Made by a program: the position numbers and the translations under genes. A stretch of DNA of 41,304 bases from Anaerolineae bacterium (GTDB taxonomy: Bacteria > Chloroflexota > Anaerolineae > Aggregatilineales > Aggregatilineaceae), in the NCBI GenBank assembly GCA_023382715.1, contig JAHDWP010000029.1, positions 1 through 41,304 on the forward strand, written 5' to 3'. Positions 17,171-25,678 of this stretch are shown in pieces. Positions within the stretch are counted from its first letter, which is position 1, and each line of letters opens with the position of its first letter. Below the pieces are notes generated by a model. That model was not told the DNA's origin. It ran no database searches and saw only the letters and a program-made list of their open reading frames with translations.

Positions 17171-20100
17171 TCATGCCCGCCGCACGCCGATGACTACGCT
17201 CTCCTCGTCGAAGCTGAACTCAGCGCTGTGCGCGCCCGGCTCCGGCCCGGACTCGACCAGGGCATCGGCCAGCGTCTCGCGCTGGATGACCTCGGCGAAG
17301 GCGCGCACCGCGTCGCGCAGCCGGCTGCTGGCCTGGCAGGTGATGGTGATGCGGTCGCTGATGGCGAAATCGGCCTCCTTGCGCAGCGATTGCACGCGGC
17401 GCACGAACTCGCGGGCCAGCCCTTCCTGGATCAGCTCTTCGGTCAGCGTCGTCGCCAGCGCCGCCACGTAGCCGTACTCTCCGGCCACCGCGTAGCCCGC
17501 CGCCGCCGACTGCACGACCTCGCACTGCTCCGGCGTGATGGCGTAGCTCTGCCCGTCCACCTCCACCGCGATCGTCTCCCCGGCCAGCAGCGCCTTCGCC
17601 CAGCGCTGCACATCGGCGGGCGCGCCTTCGCGCAGGGCGCGCTGCACCTTCGGGAAATCGCCCCTCAGCACGCGGGCCAGGACTTGCGGCAGCGGATTCA
17701 GGCTGTAGGAAACCATCGCCTCCGCCGATTCGGCCACCTGCACCGTCTTGACGTTCAGCTCCTCGCTGATGGTCGGCGCCAGGTCGCGCACCACGTCGCG
17801 CTCGGCGCTGTAGCGCACGACGAAGACCGCCTCAGCCAGCGGCTGGCGCACCTTGATTCCGGCGCTGTTGCGTGCCGCGTGCCCCAGGCTCACCAGCTTC
17901 TGCGCCAGGCGCATGTCGGCCATCAGCTTCTCGTCAATCAGCGCCTCGTCCTGCGCCGGCCAGAAGGCCAGGTGCACGCTCTCTGGCGCGGCGGGGTCGG
18001 CAGCCGCCACCAGGTTGCGATATATCGCCTCCGAAAGGAAGGGCATCGTCGGGGCGAGCAGCCTGGCCAGCGTTTCCAGACACTCGTAGAGCGTCTGATA
18101 AGCGGCCAGCTTGTCCGCATCGCTCTCCGACTTCCAGAAGCGGCGGCGCGAGCGGCGCAGGTACCAGTTGCTCAGCCCGTCCACAAACGCCTCGATCGGG
18201 CGCGTCGTGCGCGGCACATCATACGTCTCGTAGCCCTGCGTCACCTCGCGCACCAGCGTGTGCAGCTCGCTCAGAATCCAGCGGTCGAGCGGGTCGCGCT
18301 CGCTGACGGGCACTGGCGGTGTGCGCGGGTCGAAGCCGTCCAGGTTGGCGTAGGTGACGAAGAAGCTGTAGACGTTCCACAGCGTCAGGGTGAAGTTGCG
18401 CACCACCTCGCCGACCAGCTCCACCGAGAAGCGGCGCGGCTCGCCGGGCGGCCCGGCGGTGTACATGTACCAGCGGAAGGCGTCCGCCCCGTACTTCTCC
18501 AGCACGCTCCAGGGTTCAACGATGTTGCCCAGGCTCTTGGACATCTTGCGGCCCTGCTCGTCCAGGATGTGGCCCAGGGAGATGCAGTTCTTGAAATTGA
18601 CGCTCTCGAAGGTCATGGCGGCGATGGCGTGCTGGCTGAAGAACCAGCCGCGCGTCTGGTCCACGGCCTCGCAGATGTAATCCGCCGGAAACTGCTGGGC
18701 GAACATCTCCTGGTTCTTGTAGGGGTAGCCCCACTGGGCGGCGGCCATCGCCCCGCTGTCGAACCACACGTCAATCAGCTCCGGCACGCGGCGCATCGTC
18801 CCGCCGCACTGCGCGCAGGGGAAAGTGACCTCATCCACATAGGGCCGGTGCAGGTCAAGCCCGGACAGGTCTTGCCCGCTCAGCTTCTCCAGCTCGGTCA
18901 CGCCGCCGACGCAGTGCTTATGGCCGCACGCCGGGTTCTCGCACACCCACACAGGCAGCGGCGTGCCCCAGTAGCGCTCGCGGCCCAGCGCCCAGTCGCG
19001 CAGTTCCTCCAGCCAGTTGCCGAAACGCCCGTCCTTGATGTGCGCCGGCACCCAGTTGATCGTCTGGTTGAGCGCGATCATTTTGTCGCGGTAGCGTGTG
19101 GACTCGATGTACCACGTCTCGCGGGCATAATAGAGCAGCGGCGTGTGGCAGCGCCAGCAGAACGGGTAGTTGTGCACGTAGTTCTCGGCCTTGTAGAGCA
19201 GGCCGCGCGCCTTCAGCTCCCTCTTGATCAGCGGATCGGCATCTTTGACCCACAGGCCCGCCCAGGGCGTCACGGCGTCAATGAACGCGCCGTCCGGCCC
19301 CACCGTCTGGATGATCGGCAGCCCATACTGGCGGCCCACGTCCATGTCGTCTGCGCCGAAGGCGGGCGCGATGTGCACGATGCCGGAGCCGTCCTCCATG
19401 CTGACGAAATCGCCGTGCAGCACATAAGCGTGATCCTGCTCCAGCGGCAGGAAGGCGTAGAGCGGCTCGTAGCGCATCCCCAGCAGGTCTTCGCCCTTCA
19501 TCTCGCGCACGACCGTGTAGGCGCGCGGGTCGTTGAGCGCTTTGTCCAGCAGGGCTTGCGCCAGGATCAGGCGCTCCGTCCCTTGCCCATCGGCGGCCGG
19601 CCCCTCCACCATGACATACGTCTCGCGCCGGTTGACGGCCAGCGCCGCGTTGCCAGGCAGCGTCCAGGGTGTCGTTGTCCACACGAGGAAGTACGTGCCC
19701 GGCTCACCCTTGACGGCGAAGCGCACAAAGACGCTCGGATCGGCCACTTCCTCATAGCCGAGCGAGACCTCATGACTGCTCAGCGGCGTCCCGCAGCGGG
19801 CGCAGTAGGGCACAACCTTGTAGCCCTGGTAGAGCATCCCCTTGTCCCAAAGCTGGCGCAGAATCCACCACACGCTCTGGATGTAGTCGTTCTCATAGGT
19901 GATGTAGGCGTTCTCCAGGTCCACCCAGAAGGCGATGCGCTCGGTCAGCCGCTCCCACTCCTTGATGTAGCGGAAGACGCTCTCGCGGCACTTGCGGTTG
20001 AACTCGGCGATGCCGTATTCCTCGATCTCGTGCTTGTGAGTGAGACCCAGCTCCTTCTCGACCTCGATCTCAACCGGCAGGCCGTGCGTATCCCAGCCGC

Positions 20101-20347
20101 CCTTGCGCAGCACATACGCGCCGGTCATGGTGTGGTAGCGCGGGAACATGTCTTTGAAGGCGCGCGCCAGCACATGATGGGTGCCGGGCCGCCCGTTGGC
20201 GGTCGGCGGCCCCTCGTAGAACACGTAGACGCGGCCTCCTTCGCGCTCCTTCATCGAGCGGCGGAAGATGTCGCGCTCGCGCCAGAAGGCGAGTTGTTCC
20301 ATTTCCACGGCTTCGATGTCTGCCTTCGGCGTAACTGGCTTGAACAT
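17171..20347 (-). CDS. ileS: Isoleucyl-tRNA synthetase
   Basis: 1058 residues, a class I synthetase that charges tRNA-Ile. The HIGH-equivalent is GTHHVLARAFKD (about 55-66), a form seen in type 2 (eukaryote-like) IleRS, and KMSKS is at 601-605 in GRKMSKSLGN. Between them lies the CP1 editing domain. Cysteine pairs that can bind zinc occur as CARCG, CWRCH, CENPACGHKHC and CAQCG. The anticodon-binding region follows residue about 680. AGGAGGAG lies 4 nt before the ATG. It is the last gene of a same-strand run that begins with an isoleucine-type T-box leader about 3 kb upstream; its own 183-bp leader has no T-box. Confidence 0.98.
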   Translation of the reverse strand: MFKPVTPKADIEAVEMEQLAFWRERDIFRRSMKEREGGRVYVFYEGPPTANGRPGTHHVLARAFKDMFPRYHTMTGAYVLRKGGWDTHGLPVEIEVEKELGLTHKHEIEEYGIAEFNRKCRESVFRYIKEWERLTERIAFWVDLENAYITYENDYIQSVWWILRQLWDKGMLYQGYKVVPYCARCGTPLSSHEVSLGYEEVADPSVFVRFAVKGEPGTYFLVWTTTPWTLPGNAALAVNRRETYVMVEGPAADGQGTERLILAQALLDKALNDPRAYTVVREMKGEDLLGMRYEPLYAFLPLEQDHAYVLHGDFVSMEDGSGIVHIAPAFGADDMDVGRQYGLPIIQTVGPDGAFIDAVTPWAGLWVKDADPLIKRELKARGLLYKAENYVHNYPFCWRCHTPLLYYARETWYIESTRYRDKMIALNQTINWVPAHIKDGRFGNWLEELRDWALGRERYWGTPLPVWVCENPACGHKHCVGGVTELEKLSGQDLSGLDLHRPYVDEVTFPCAQCGGTMRRVPELIDVWFDSGAMAAAQWGYPYKNQEMFAQQFPADYICEAVDQTRGWFFSQHAIAAMTFESVNFKNCISLGHILDEQGRKMSKSLGNIVEPWSVLEKYGADAFRWYMYTAGPPGEPRRFSVELVGEVVRNFTLTLWNVYSFFVTYANLDGFDPRTPPVPVSERDPLDRWILSELHTLVREVTQGYETYDVPRTTRPIEAFVDGLSNWYLRRSRRRFWKSESDADKLAAYQTLYECLETLARLLAPTMPFLSEAIYRNLVAAADPAAPESVHLAFWPAQDEALIDEKLMADMRLAQKLVSLGHAARNSAGIKVRQPLAEAVFVVRYSAERDVVRDLAPTISEELNVKTVQVAESAEAMVSYSLNPLPQVLARVLRGDFPKVQRALREGAPADVQRWAKALLAGETIAVEVDGQSYAITPEQCEVVQSAAAGYAVAGEYGYVAALATTLTEELIQEGLAREFVRRVQSLRKEADFAISDRITITCQASSRLRDAVRAFAEVIQRETLADALVESGPEPGAHSAEFSFDEESVVIGVRRA

Positions 20348-20530
20348 GACTCCTCCTGAATGCAGTCGGGTTATTGGTTGTTGGTTGCTGGGCGCTCAAC
20401 ACCCAGCGGCGAATCGCCGGGAAACAGGTGGCGCTGGCCTGGAGCGTGCTATTAACTCCATGCGCCCGGTGCAGTGGAAAGCGCGCAACGCCAGGTGCGG
20501 CGCATTTCACCAACCACCAACCACTCATTC
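20348..20530 (-). other. ileS 5' region with long-range inverted repeats, no T-box
   Basis: On the minus strand a GGTTGGTGGTTGG tract (about 20509-20524) could pair with CCAACAACCAA (about 20375-20386), one mismatch in eleven. A short hairpin with arms GCTGGG (20387-20392) and CCCAGC (20402-20407) lies beside it. The GGGTGGNACCGCG signature is absent. The role, if any, is unknown. Confidence 0.3.
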
Positions 20531-21010
20531 TCAACGAAACACGTATAGCCGGAACCTCGTCGGGCCGGCCTCGTCTGGATAGCCCGCATGGATGTGGACT
20601 TCCCAGGAAATGCCCAGCCCGGCGGCTTTCTCCTTCCCCACACAGGTGGCTACCGCGTAAGTCCCGCCCCAGGGCAGCGACCGATCCGTCACGTACCCCG
20701 GCACCGGCGCATACCGGCAGCTTGCTCCCTGGCCCTCGTAGAAGGCGGCGATCTCGTTCCCGGTCTGCGCCGTGCGGTATAGCCAGGACTCCGCGCCGCG
20801 CTCCGGCCTGTCATGACGCTCTTCGCTCGCGCCCGGCGGGACGGGCGCTTCGAGCGGGAAGAGCAGCCCGTACAGCGGCCCGGCTACCCGCCACAGGATC
20901 AGCCCGGCGACCACCAGCGCCGCCGCCATCGCCAGCAGCGCCACCCACAGCGGCACGCGCGCGGCGGGAACGGACCGTTCGTCCGCAGTTCCAGGCTCTG
21001 GCGCGGGCAC
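20531..21010 (-). CDS. Single-pass membrane protein with two-cysteine external domain (paralogue 1)
   Basis: 159 residues from a GTG at 21010, chosen because GGGGGGAG lies 7 nt upstream; it starts 4 nt after the stop of the preceding gene. One hydrophobic helix (about 20-44, VPLWVALLAMAAALVVAGLI) is preceded by a short cytoplasmic tail. The outer part contains EIAAFYEGQGASC and, about 35 residues later, a second cysteine in VATCVG. The neighbour at 21015 has the same plan (VEAFYFGRKGMDC ... STRC), so the two look like diverged duplicates. I do not recognise a named family. The two cysteines may form a disulfide. Confidence 0.75.
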   Translation of the reverse strand: MPAPEPGTADERSVPAARVPLWVALLAMAAALVVAGLILWRVAGPLYGLLFPLEAPVPPGASEERHDRPERGAESWLYRTAQTGNEIAAFYEGQGASCRYAPVPGYVTDRSLPWGGTYAVATCVGKEKAAGLGISWEVHIHAGYPDEAGPTRFRLYVFR

Positions 21011-21014
21011 AGGC

Positions 21015-21533
21015 TCACTCCCCCCAGTAGCGCTGAATGTCAATCACCACCTGGCCGGTCGGCTGCTCGGTCGCGTCATAGACCGGCTGGATCAGCACAG
21101 TCGCCACCTGAGTGATGCCATAGCCGGAGCGATCTACCTGGCAGCGTGTGGACAGGTGCCCCTCGCGGAGCGGTTCCTGGCCGGGGCGCTCCTCGACCGT
21201 GCGGTACTGGCGCACGCAGTCCATTCCCTTGCGCCCGAAATAGAACGCCTCCACCGTGGGGAACGGATCGTCGCTGGTGTATTGCAGGTGGTCGAATCCG
21301 TCGTAGAGCGTCTCATGATTGACCAGCCGCGCCCCGTGATAGATGGCGACATCGAGCGGCTTGTCGCGGCTGGCGCGCAGAGCCAGCACCGCTGCGACGG
21401 CGATCACCCCCAGCACCACTACGACTACGGCTGCAATCAGCGTGACGCGCACGACCCGGCTGGACAGACAGCCGCCCGGCGCTTCGCTTTGCGCCGCCCC
21501 ACGCTCTTCGGTTTGCCGTCCCTGTTCGGTCAT
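21015..21533 (-). CDS. Single-pass membrane protein with two-cysteine external domain (paralogue 2)
   Basis: 172 residues from the ATG at 21533, chosen because GGAGG lies 5 nt upstream; an ATG at 21557 is possible. A soluble tail is followed by a strong helix (about 27-54, VTLIAAVVVVVLGVIAVAAVLAL), then an external domain with VEAFYFGRKGMDC and STRC about 35 residues later. Spacing from helix to AFY and between cysteines resembles the neighbour at 20531. Function unknown. It sits in the probable T-box-controlled run between the TPR protein and ileS. Confidence 0.75.
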   Translation of the reverse strand: MTEQGRQTEERGAAQSEAPGGCLSSRVVRVTLIAAVVVVVLGVIAVAAVLALRASRDKPLDVAIYHGARLVNHETLYDGFDHLQYTSDDPFPTVEAFYFGRKGMDCVRQYRTVEERPGQEPLREGHLSTRCQVDRSGYGITQVATVLIQPVYDATEQPTGQVVIDIQRYWGE

Positions 21534-21563
21534 TACCCCCTCCGCTTCAGAGGCCATGCGGAA

Positions 21564-21662
21564 ACCTCACCCCCGCCCCTCTCTCCGTAAACCGAGAGGG
21601 GGAGTCGCTGTGCGGTCAAGTCCCCTCTCCGCGTGTGGAGAAGGGATTTAGGGGTGAGGTCA
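21564..21662. repeat. Palindromic intergenic repeat bounded by CCTCACCCC/GGGGTGAGG
   Basis: ACCTCACCCCC at 21564-21574 is mirrored by GGGGTGAGGTCA at 21651-21662, with inner arms CCCCTCTCTCC/GAGAGGGGGAG and TCCCCTCTCC/GGAGAAGGGA. It separates the TPR gene from the two-cysteine pair inside an otherwise compact minus-strand run. The 176-bp gap has no gene. Confidence 0.7.
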
Positions 21663-21709
21663 ATCGCAGCACAGGCCTTCCTGTACGATCTCTCAAGGCC
21701 AATTTGCCT

Positions 21710-22540
21710 TCAGCGCTCGCCGCCACGCGACTCTGTGAGCACTTCCCGCGCGGCTGCGCCCTCGCGCAGCGCCCGCGCGACCTGCACATCCGCCCCTAGC
21801 ATCGCACGAATCTGCCCGGCCTGCTCGCTGGCCAGAATCGCATCCCACTCGGCGAAAGCGCGCGAGTCCGCCCGCACCTGGCTCACGGCAGCGCGCGCCT
21901 CGTCCCACCGATCGAGCCGGGCATGGCCGCGCGCCAGCCACAAATGCACCAGCAGCCGGAAGCGCCGGTCGGGGATGCCCGCGTCCAGGGCAGCCTGAGC
22001 CTGGGTGATGGCCTCTTGCGCTTCGCCCAGCCGATCCGCGATCAGCGCCAGCGTGTAGGCAGGCGTCCAGCCGCGCGGGTCGCGCGCCGCGCCCTGGCGG
22101 GCGTACTCCCGCGCCCGTTCGTAGTCACCGCGCTGCACCCAAAGCTCAGCCAGCCCGATATACCCGTCGGCGGACTCCGGGAGCAGCGCGATCAGCCGCT
22201 CGTAATCGCGCGTGGCCTGCTCCAGATGGCCAGCCAGCCGGTGCAGCTCCGCCCGAAAGCGCAGATGCTCCGGGTCGTCCGGTTCGGCGCGGAACAGGTC
22301 ATCTATCACATCCAGCGCCCGGTCAAGCTCGCCCGCGCGCAAATGGCGGATCGCTATCCGGTACTGCGGGCCGGTGCGCCCGCGTTGGATGAACTGCGCG
22401 GCGAGCAGCCAGCCGAGCGCCCCGCCGGCGAAGAACAGCCGCCAATCCGCGACCAGGGCAGCCAGCACCAGCAGGACGAGCGCCGGCCCAAACGCCAGCA
22501 GCAGCCTCTTCCAGGCGCGACCTCGCCGGCGACCGCTCAC
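21710..22540 (-). CDS. Membrane-anchored TPR protein
   Basis: 276 residues from a GTG at 22540, chosen because AGGGGG lies 5 nt upstream and the start falls 11 nt after the stop of the acetyltransferase gene; a longer frame would overlap that gene by 100 bp. After a basic tail (SGRRRGRAWKR) come two adjacent hydrophobic helices (about 12-52), then helical pairs of TPR type, with recognisable units such as GELDRALDVIDDLFRAEPDD and ATRDYERLIALLPESADGY. TPR arrays mediate protein contacts. No enzymatic domain is seen. Probably cytoplasm-facing and anchored by the hairpin of helices. Confidence 0.85.
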   Translation of the reverse strand: MSGRRRGRAWKRLLLAFGPALVLLVLAALVADWRLFFAGGALGWLLAAQFIQRGRTGPQYRIAIRHLRAGELDRALDVIDDLFRAEPDDPEHLRFRAELHRLAGHLEQATRDYERLIALLPESADGYIGLAELWVQRGDYERAREYARQGAARDPRGWTPAYTLALIADRLGEAQEAITQAQAALDAGIPDRRFRLLVHLWLARGHARLDRWDEARAAVSQVRADSRAFAEWDAILASEQAGQIRAMLGADVQVARALREGAAAREVLTESRGGER

Positions 22541-22551
22541 GGTTGCCCCCT

Positions 22552-23073
22552 CTACTCCGGGCGCGACAGGCGCATCCGCATGGTCAGCGCGCGCCCGCCG
22601 ACCGCTTCCCAGAAGCGGCGCGCGTCGCCATTGGCGACGGCCACTTGCCACTCAATCTGGCGCACGCTCTGCGCGGCGAACCAGCCGCAGATCGCCTGGA
22701 ACAACTCCCGCGCGATGCCCCGCCGCCGGTGCTCCGGCTCCACGTAGATGTCGGCGATGAAGCCCACGTCCTCGTGCTCGAACAGGTCGGGCGTCAGGTC
22801 AACAATCGCGCCCAGCACGTAGCCGACAACCGCGCCCCCCGTCTCAGCGACGAAAGCGTGCGTCTGATCGTCATCGCACACTTCGACCAGGCGCGAAGCG
22901 TAAGCGGCAGACGCTCCGGCTGTCATCTGCGGCATCCGCGAGTCCAGCTGGGTGTGATAGACGCTCAGCGCCTCCCACATGCGCGCGATGGCTTGCTGAT
23001 CGCGCGGCTCGACCCTGCGAATCGTCACATCATCCGGCCCCATCTCAGTCACTCGCTTCTCTGTAAGTCGCAT
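22552..23073 (-). CDS. GNAT family N-acetyltransferase under T-box control
   Basis: 173 residues of the GNAT fold. The acetyl-CoA-binding motif is EPEHRRRGIARELFQAI (about 112-128), preceded by strands such as GYVLGAIVDL and FIADIYVE. The start at 23073 lies 10 nt after the T-box terminator tract; starts at GTG 23052 and ATG 23043 are also possible, and none has an ideal ribosome-binding site. The substrate is unknown; RimI-like protein acetylation or small-molecule acetylation are both possible. It is the first gene after the T-box leader, which suggests expression rises when charged tRNA (probably Ile) is short. Confidence 0.88.
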   Translation of the reverse strand: MRLTEKRVTEMGPDDVTIRRVEPRDQQAIARMWEALSVYHTQLDSRMPQMTAGASAAYASRLVEVCDDDQTHAFVAETGGAVVGYVLGAIVDLTPDLFEHEDVGFIADIYVEPEHRRRGIARELFQAICGWFAAQSVRQIEWQVAVANGDARRFWEAVGGRALTMRMRLSRPE

Positions 23074-23085
23074 AGTCCCTCGCAG

Positions 23086-23355
23086 AAATAAAACACCCGC
23101 CCCTCAACCAAAGGGACGGGAGTCTGGCTCGCGCGGTACCACCCTTGTTCCCCCAGGTAGCGGGGGCGCTTGGCTGCCATCATCATGGCAAGGTCGTAAT
23201 AACGGGGACCAGACCGGCCCGGCTTAGTAGCTCGCGCGTTCAGCCTGCAGCTCAGGAAGGATTTTCCGCCCTGCTCCCGCACCTGGCTCGCACTCTCCCA
23301 GGCTCGCTGACCGGCGCGCAGGGGCGTACTCGTTTCCGTCAACGCTTTTCTGCTT
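23086..23355 (-). promoter_or_regulatory. T-box riboswitch leader, probably isoleucine-specific, with terminator
   Basis: All main parts are legible on the minus strand. Stem I closes by GCGUU/AACGC with a GAGUA specifier-loop strand opposite GGAAAAUCC; the distal part has CAGCGAGCCUGG and CCAGGUGCGGGAGC. The T-box AAGGGUGGUACCGCG is at 23132-23146. The terminator hairpin is at 23096-23120 (CCCGUCCCUU/AGGGGCGGG) with UGUUUUAUUU at 23086-23095. The 3' arm CCCUU can pair with AAGGG to form the antiterminator. The specifier reads AUC (Ile, 23260-23262), or AAU (Asn) one base earlier. The UGGU bulge needs an A discriminator, which fits tRNA-Ile and not tRNA-Asn. Confidence 0.93.
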
Positions 23356-23361
23356 GCCGAG

Positions 23362-23390
23362 AGCATACCATACAGCCGGGGGCCGGTCAA
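23362..23390 (-). promoter_or_regulatory. Promoter of the T-box leader
   Basis: On the minus strand TTGACC (23385-23390) and TATGCT (23362-23367) are 17 bp apart, with TGG directly before the -10 (extended -10). A start near 23355 would place the whole Stem I in the transcript. Confidence 0.7.
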
Positions 23391-23400
23391 GGCTGGACGG

Positions 23401-23542
23401 GGGTGCAAAGAGTGACCTCACCCCCAGCCGCGCTACGCTCGGCGTGCCCGGCGGCGAGGCGCGCCAGCGCCGCGCGGGGGTGAGGTCAGCCGGGGCGCGG
23501 CAGAGCAGCACCCCTACCGCCTGACAGATTTTGCGCGCGCCC
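23401..23542. repeat. MITE-like palindromic repeat (family A, copy 2)
   Basis: The left end is GGGTGCAAAG and the right end, read in reverse, is GGGCGCGCGCAAAA. Inside is the inverted pair TGACCTCACCCCC (23413-23425) and GGGGGTGAGGTCA, flanked by CCGGGGCGCGGCAGAGCAG. The segment from the right end to GAGGTCA matches 26661-26725 in reverse nearly base for base. It lies between the T-box promoter and sucD. Confidence 0.72.
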
Positions 23543-23545
23543 GCC

Positions 23546-24400
23546 CTACAGCAAATCCGCGATCTGCTCCGGATGCTCCGCCACCTTGACCCCGGCGCTG
23601 TGCAGCGCGGCGATCTTGTCGGCGGCGGTGCCGCTGCCCCCCTCGACAATGGCCCCGGCATGGCCCATACGCTTGCCGGGCGGCGCCGTCTGCCCGGCGA
23701 TGAAAGCCACGACCGGCTTGGTCATGGCGGTGGCGATGAAGTGCGCCGCCTTCTCTTCGTCGGTGCCGCCGATCTCGCCGATGAGCACCACTTTTTCGGT
23801 CTGCGGATCCTCCTCGAACATCCGCAGCGCGTCAATGAAGCTCGTGCCGTTGATCGGGTCGCCGCCGATGCCCACGCACGTGCTCTGGCCGATGCCGCGC
23901 TGCGTGAGCGCGTAGACGACCTCGTAGGTCAGCGTGCCGCTGCGCGACACCACGCCCACACTGCCCGGCATGGCGATATGGCCCGGCATGATGCCGATCT
24001 TCGCCTGGCCAGGGGTCAGCAGGCCGGGGCAGTTCGGGCCGATCAGCCGGCTGTGGCCCTGATCCAGATGGGCGCGCACCTGCATCATGTCGCGCACGGG
24101 GATGCCCTCGGTGATGCAGACGATCAGCTCGATCTCGGCGTCGAGCGCCTCGTAGATCGCGTCGGCGGAAAAGGCCGCCGGGACGTAGATCACGGTGGCG
24201 TTCGCGCCGGTAGACTCGCGCGCCGACTTCACCGTGTCGAACACAGGCTTGCCCAGCACCCACTCGCCGCCCTTGCCAGGCGTCACCCCGCCGACTACCT
24301 GGGTGCCGTACTCGATCATCTGCTCGGTGTGGAACAGCCCTTCGCGCCCGGTGATGCCCTGCACCAGCAATTTCGTGTTGCTGTCTGCCAGAATAGCCAT
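23546..24400 (-). CDS. sucD: Succinyl-CoA synthetase subunit alpha
   Basis: 284 residues, normal for SucD. With SucC it interconverts succinyl-CoA and succinate with formation of a nucleoside triphosphate in the TCA cycle. The CoA-binding N-terminus is [41 protein letters not shown] and [14 protein letters not shown] follow; the phosphohistidine loop is in the C-terminal [23 protein letters not shown] lies 7 nt before the ATG, and the gene begins 11 nt after the sucC stop, so the two form an operon. Confidence 0.98.
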   Translation of the reverse strand: MAILADSNTKLLVQGITGREGLFHTEQMIEYGTQVVGGVTPGKGGEWVLGKPVFDTVKSARESTGANATVIYVPAAFSADAIYEALDAEIELIVCITEGIPVRDMMQVRAHLDQGHSRLIGPNCPGLLTPGQAKIGIMPGHIAMPGSVGVVSRSGTLTYEVVYALTQRGIGQSTCVGIGGDPINGTSFIDALRMFEEDPQTEKVVLIGEIGGTDEEKAAHFIATAMTKPVVAFIAGQTAPPGKRMGHAGAIVEGGSGTAADKIAALHSAGVKVAEHPEQIADLL

Positions 24401-24411
24401 GAGTCGTCCCT

Positions 24412-25557
24412 CTACGCTTTCTGCGCCGCTTCGACGGCTTTGCGCGCTGCTTCGGCCAGGGTGCGGGCGGTCTCCATGTGGGGGATGTTCGCCGCGTCCA
24501 GCAGAGCGCGCCCTTCCTCCTCGTTGGTGCCTACCAGGCGCACGACCAGCGGCAAGTCCACCTGTACCTCAGCCAGCGCAGCCAGGATACCGCGCGCCAC
24601 CTCATCGCAGCGGGTGATCCCGCCGAAAATGTTGAACAGCACAGCCTTCACGTTGGGGTCAGAGAGGATGATGCGCAGCGCCATAGCCACCGTCTCAGCT
24701 TTGGCCCCGCCGCCGATGTCCAGGAAGTTGGCCGGCGCGCCGCCGAAGAGCTTGGTCATGTCCATCGTGGTCATGGCCAGCCCCGCCCCGTTGACCATAC
24801 AGCCGATCGTGCCGTCCAGCTTGATGTAGCTCAGGCCGGCGGCGCGAGCGTGCGTCTCGGCCTCTGGCTCGGCGCTGGTATCGCGCAGCTCGGCCAGGTC
24901 TGAGTGGCGAAACAAGGCGTTGTCGTCAATGGACATCTTGCCGTCCACCGCCAGAAGCTGCCCCTCTCCGTCAATGATCAGCGGGTTGATCTCGGCCAGC
25001 GTCGCGTCGCTCTCGACGTAGCAGCGGTAGAGCGCCTGGGCAATCTTCATGAACGACTTCCACAGCTCGCGCGGCAGCTCGATGCCATAGGCCAGGTTAC
25101 GAATCTGGTAGTCGCGCAGCCCCAGGAAGGGGTCAATGTGCTCGCGGATGATCTTCTCCGGCGACACACGGTTGACCTCCTCAATGTCCATGCCGCCCTC
25201 GGCGCTAGCCATGATCAGTGGCCGGCGCGCGGCGCGGTCGTTGGTCACGCCCAGATAGATTTCCTTCTGGATGGTGGACGCCGTGTCCACCAGCACCCGG
25301 AGCACCTTGTGATCGCGGATGTCCATGCCCAGGATCGCGTCGGCGTGGCGCTCGGCCTCTTCGGGCGTCGCGGCCAGCTTGACGCCGCCCGCTTTGCCGC
25401 GCCCGCCGGTGAGCACCTGCGCCTTGATGACGACCGGCGCGCTCAGCTCTTTGGCGATCTCATAGGCTTGTTGGGGAGAATGGGCGACTTTGCCCCTGGG
25501 GATGGGGATGCCGTACTCAGCAAATCGTGCTTTAGATTGATACTCGTGCAGGTTCAC
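24412..25557 (-). CDS. sucC: Succinyl-CoA synthetase subunit beta
   Basis: 381 residues from a GTG at 25557, which gives the family N-terminus (M)[11 protein letters not shown] and has GGAGG 7 nt upstream; a GTG two codons earlier would be only 1 nt from that site. The ATP-grasp domain occupies the first part ([20 protein letters not shown]), and the C-terminal domain carries [25 protein letters not shown] and [11 protein letters not shown]. It precedes sucD in an operon. Confidence 0.98.
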   Translation of the reverse strand: MNLHEYQSKARFAEYGIPIPRGKVAHSPQQAYEIAKELSAPVVIKAQVLTGGRGKAGGVKLAATPEEAERHADAILGMDIRDHKVLRVLVDTASTIQKEIYLGVTNDRAARRPLIMASAEGGMDIEEVNRVSPEKIIREHIDPFLGLRDYQIRNLAYGIELPRELWKSFMKIAQALYRCYVESDATLAEINPLIIDGEGQLLAVDGKMSIDDNALFRHSDLAELRDTSAEPEAETHARAAGLSYIKLDGTIGCMVNGAGLAMTTMDMTKLFGGAPANFLDIGGGAKAETVAMALRIILSDPNVKAVLFNIFGGITRCDEVARGILAALAEVQVDLPLVVRLVGTNEEEGRALLDAANIPHMETARTLAEAARKAVEAAQKA

Positions 25558-25678
25558 TCGCACGCCTCCATAAGTGTCTACAACGCATCACCTGCTCACG
25601 GACAACCGGGCGCGCCGCCGCGCAGCCCGTCCAGTTCGGCGCGCTCTGGCACGGCCTGGCCCGGCCTGCGCAGGGGGA

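Noticed and set aside
17228-20359. A 1043-codon open frame on the plus strand opposite ileS
   Set aside because: It is the shadow of ileS in high-GC DNA; its translation has no recognisable motifs and it ends within the ileS start region. ileS is certain from HIGH, KMSKS and zinc motifs.
23240-23270. Asparagine (AAU) reading of the T-box specifier
   Set aside because: The UGGU acceptor-binding bulge requires discriminator A73, which fits tRNA-Ile and not tRNA-Asn, and T-box specifiers favour C-ending codons. It is kept only as a minor alternative.
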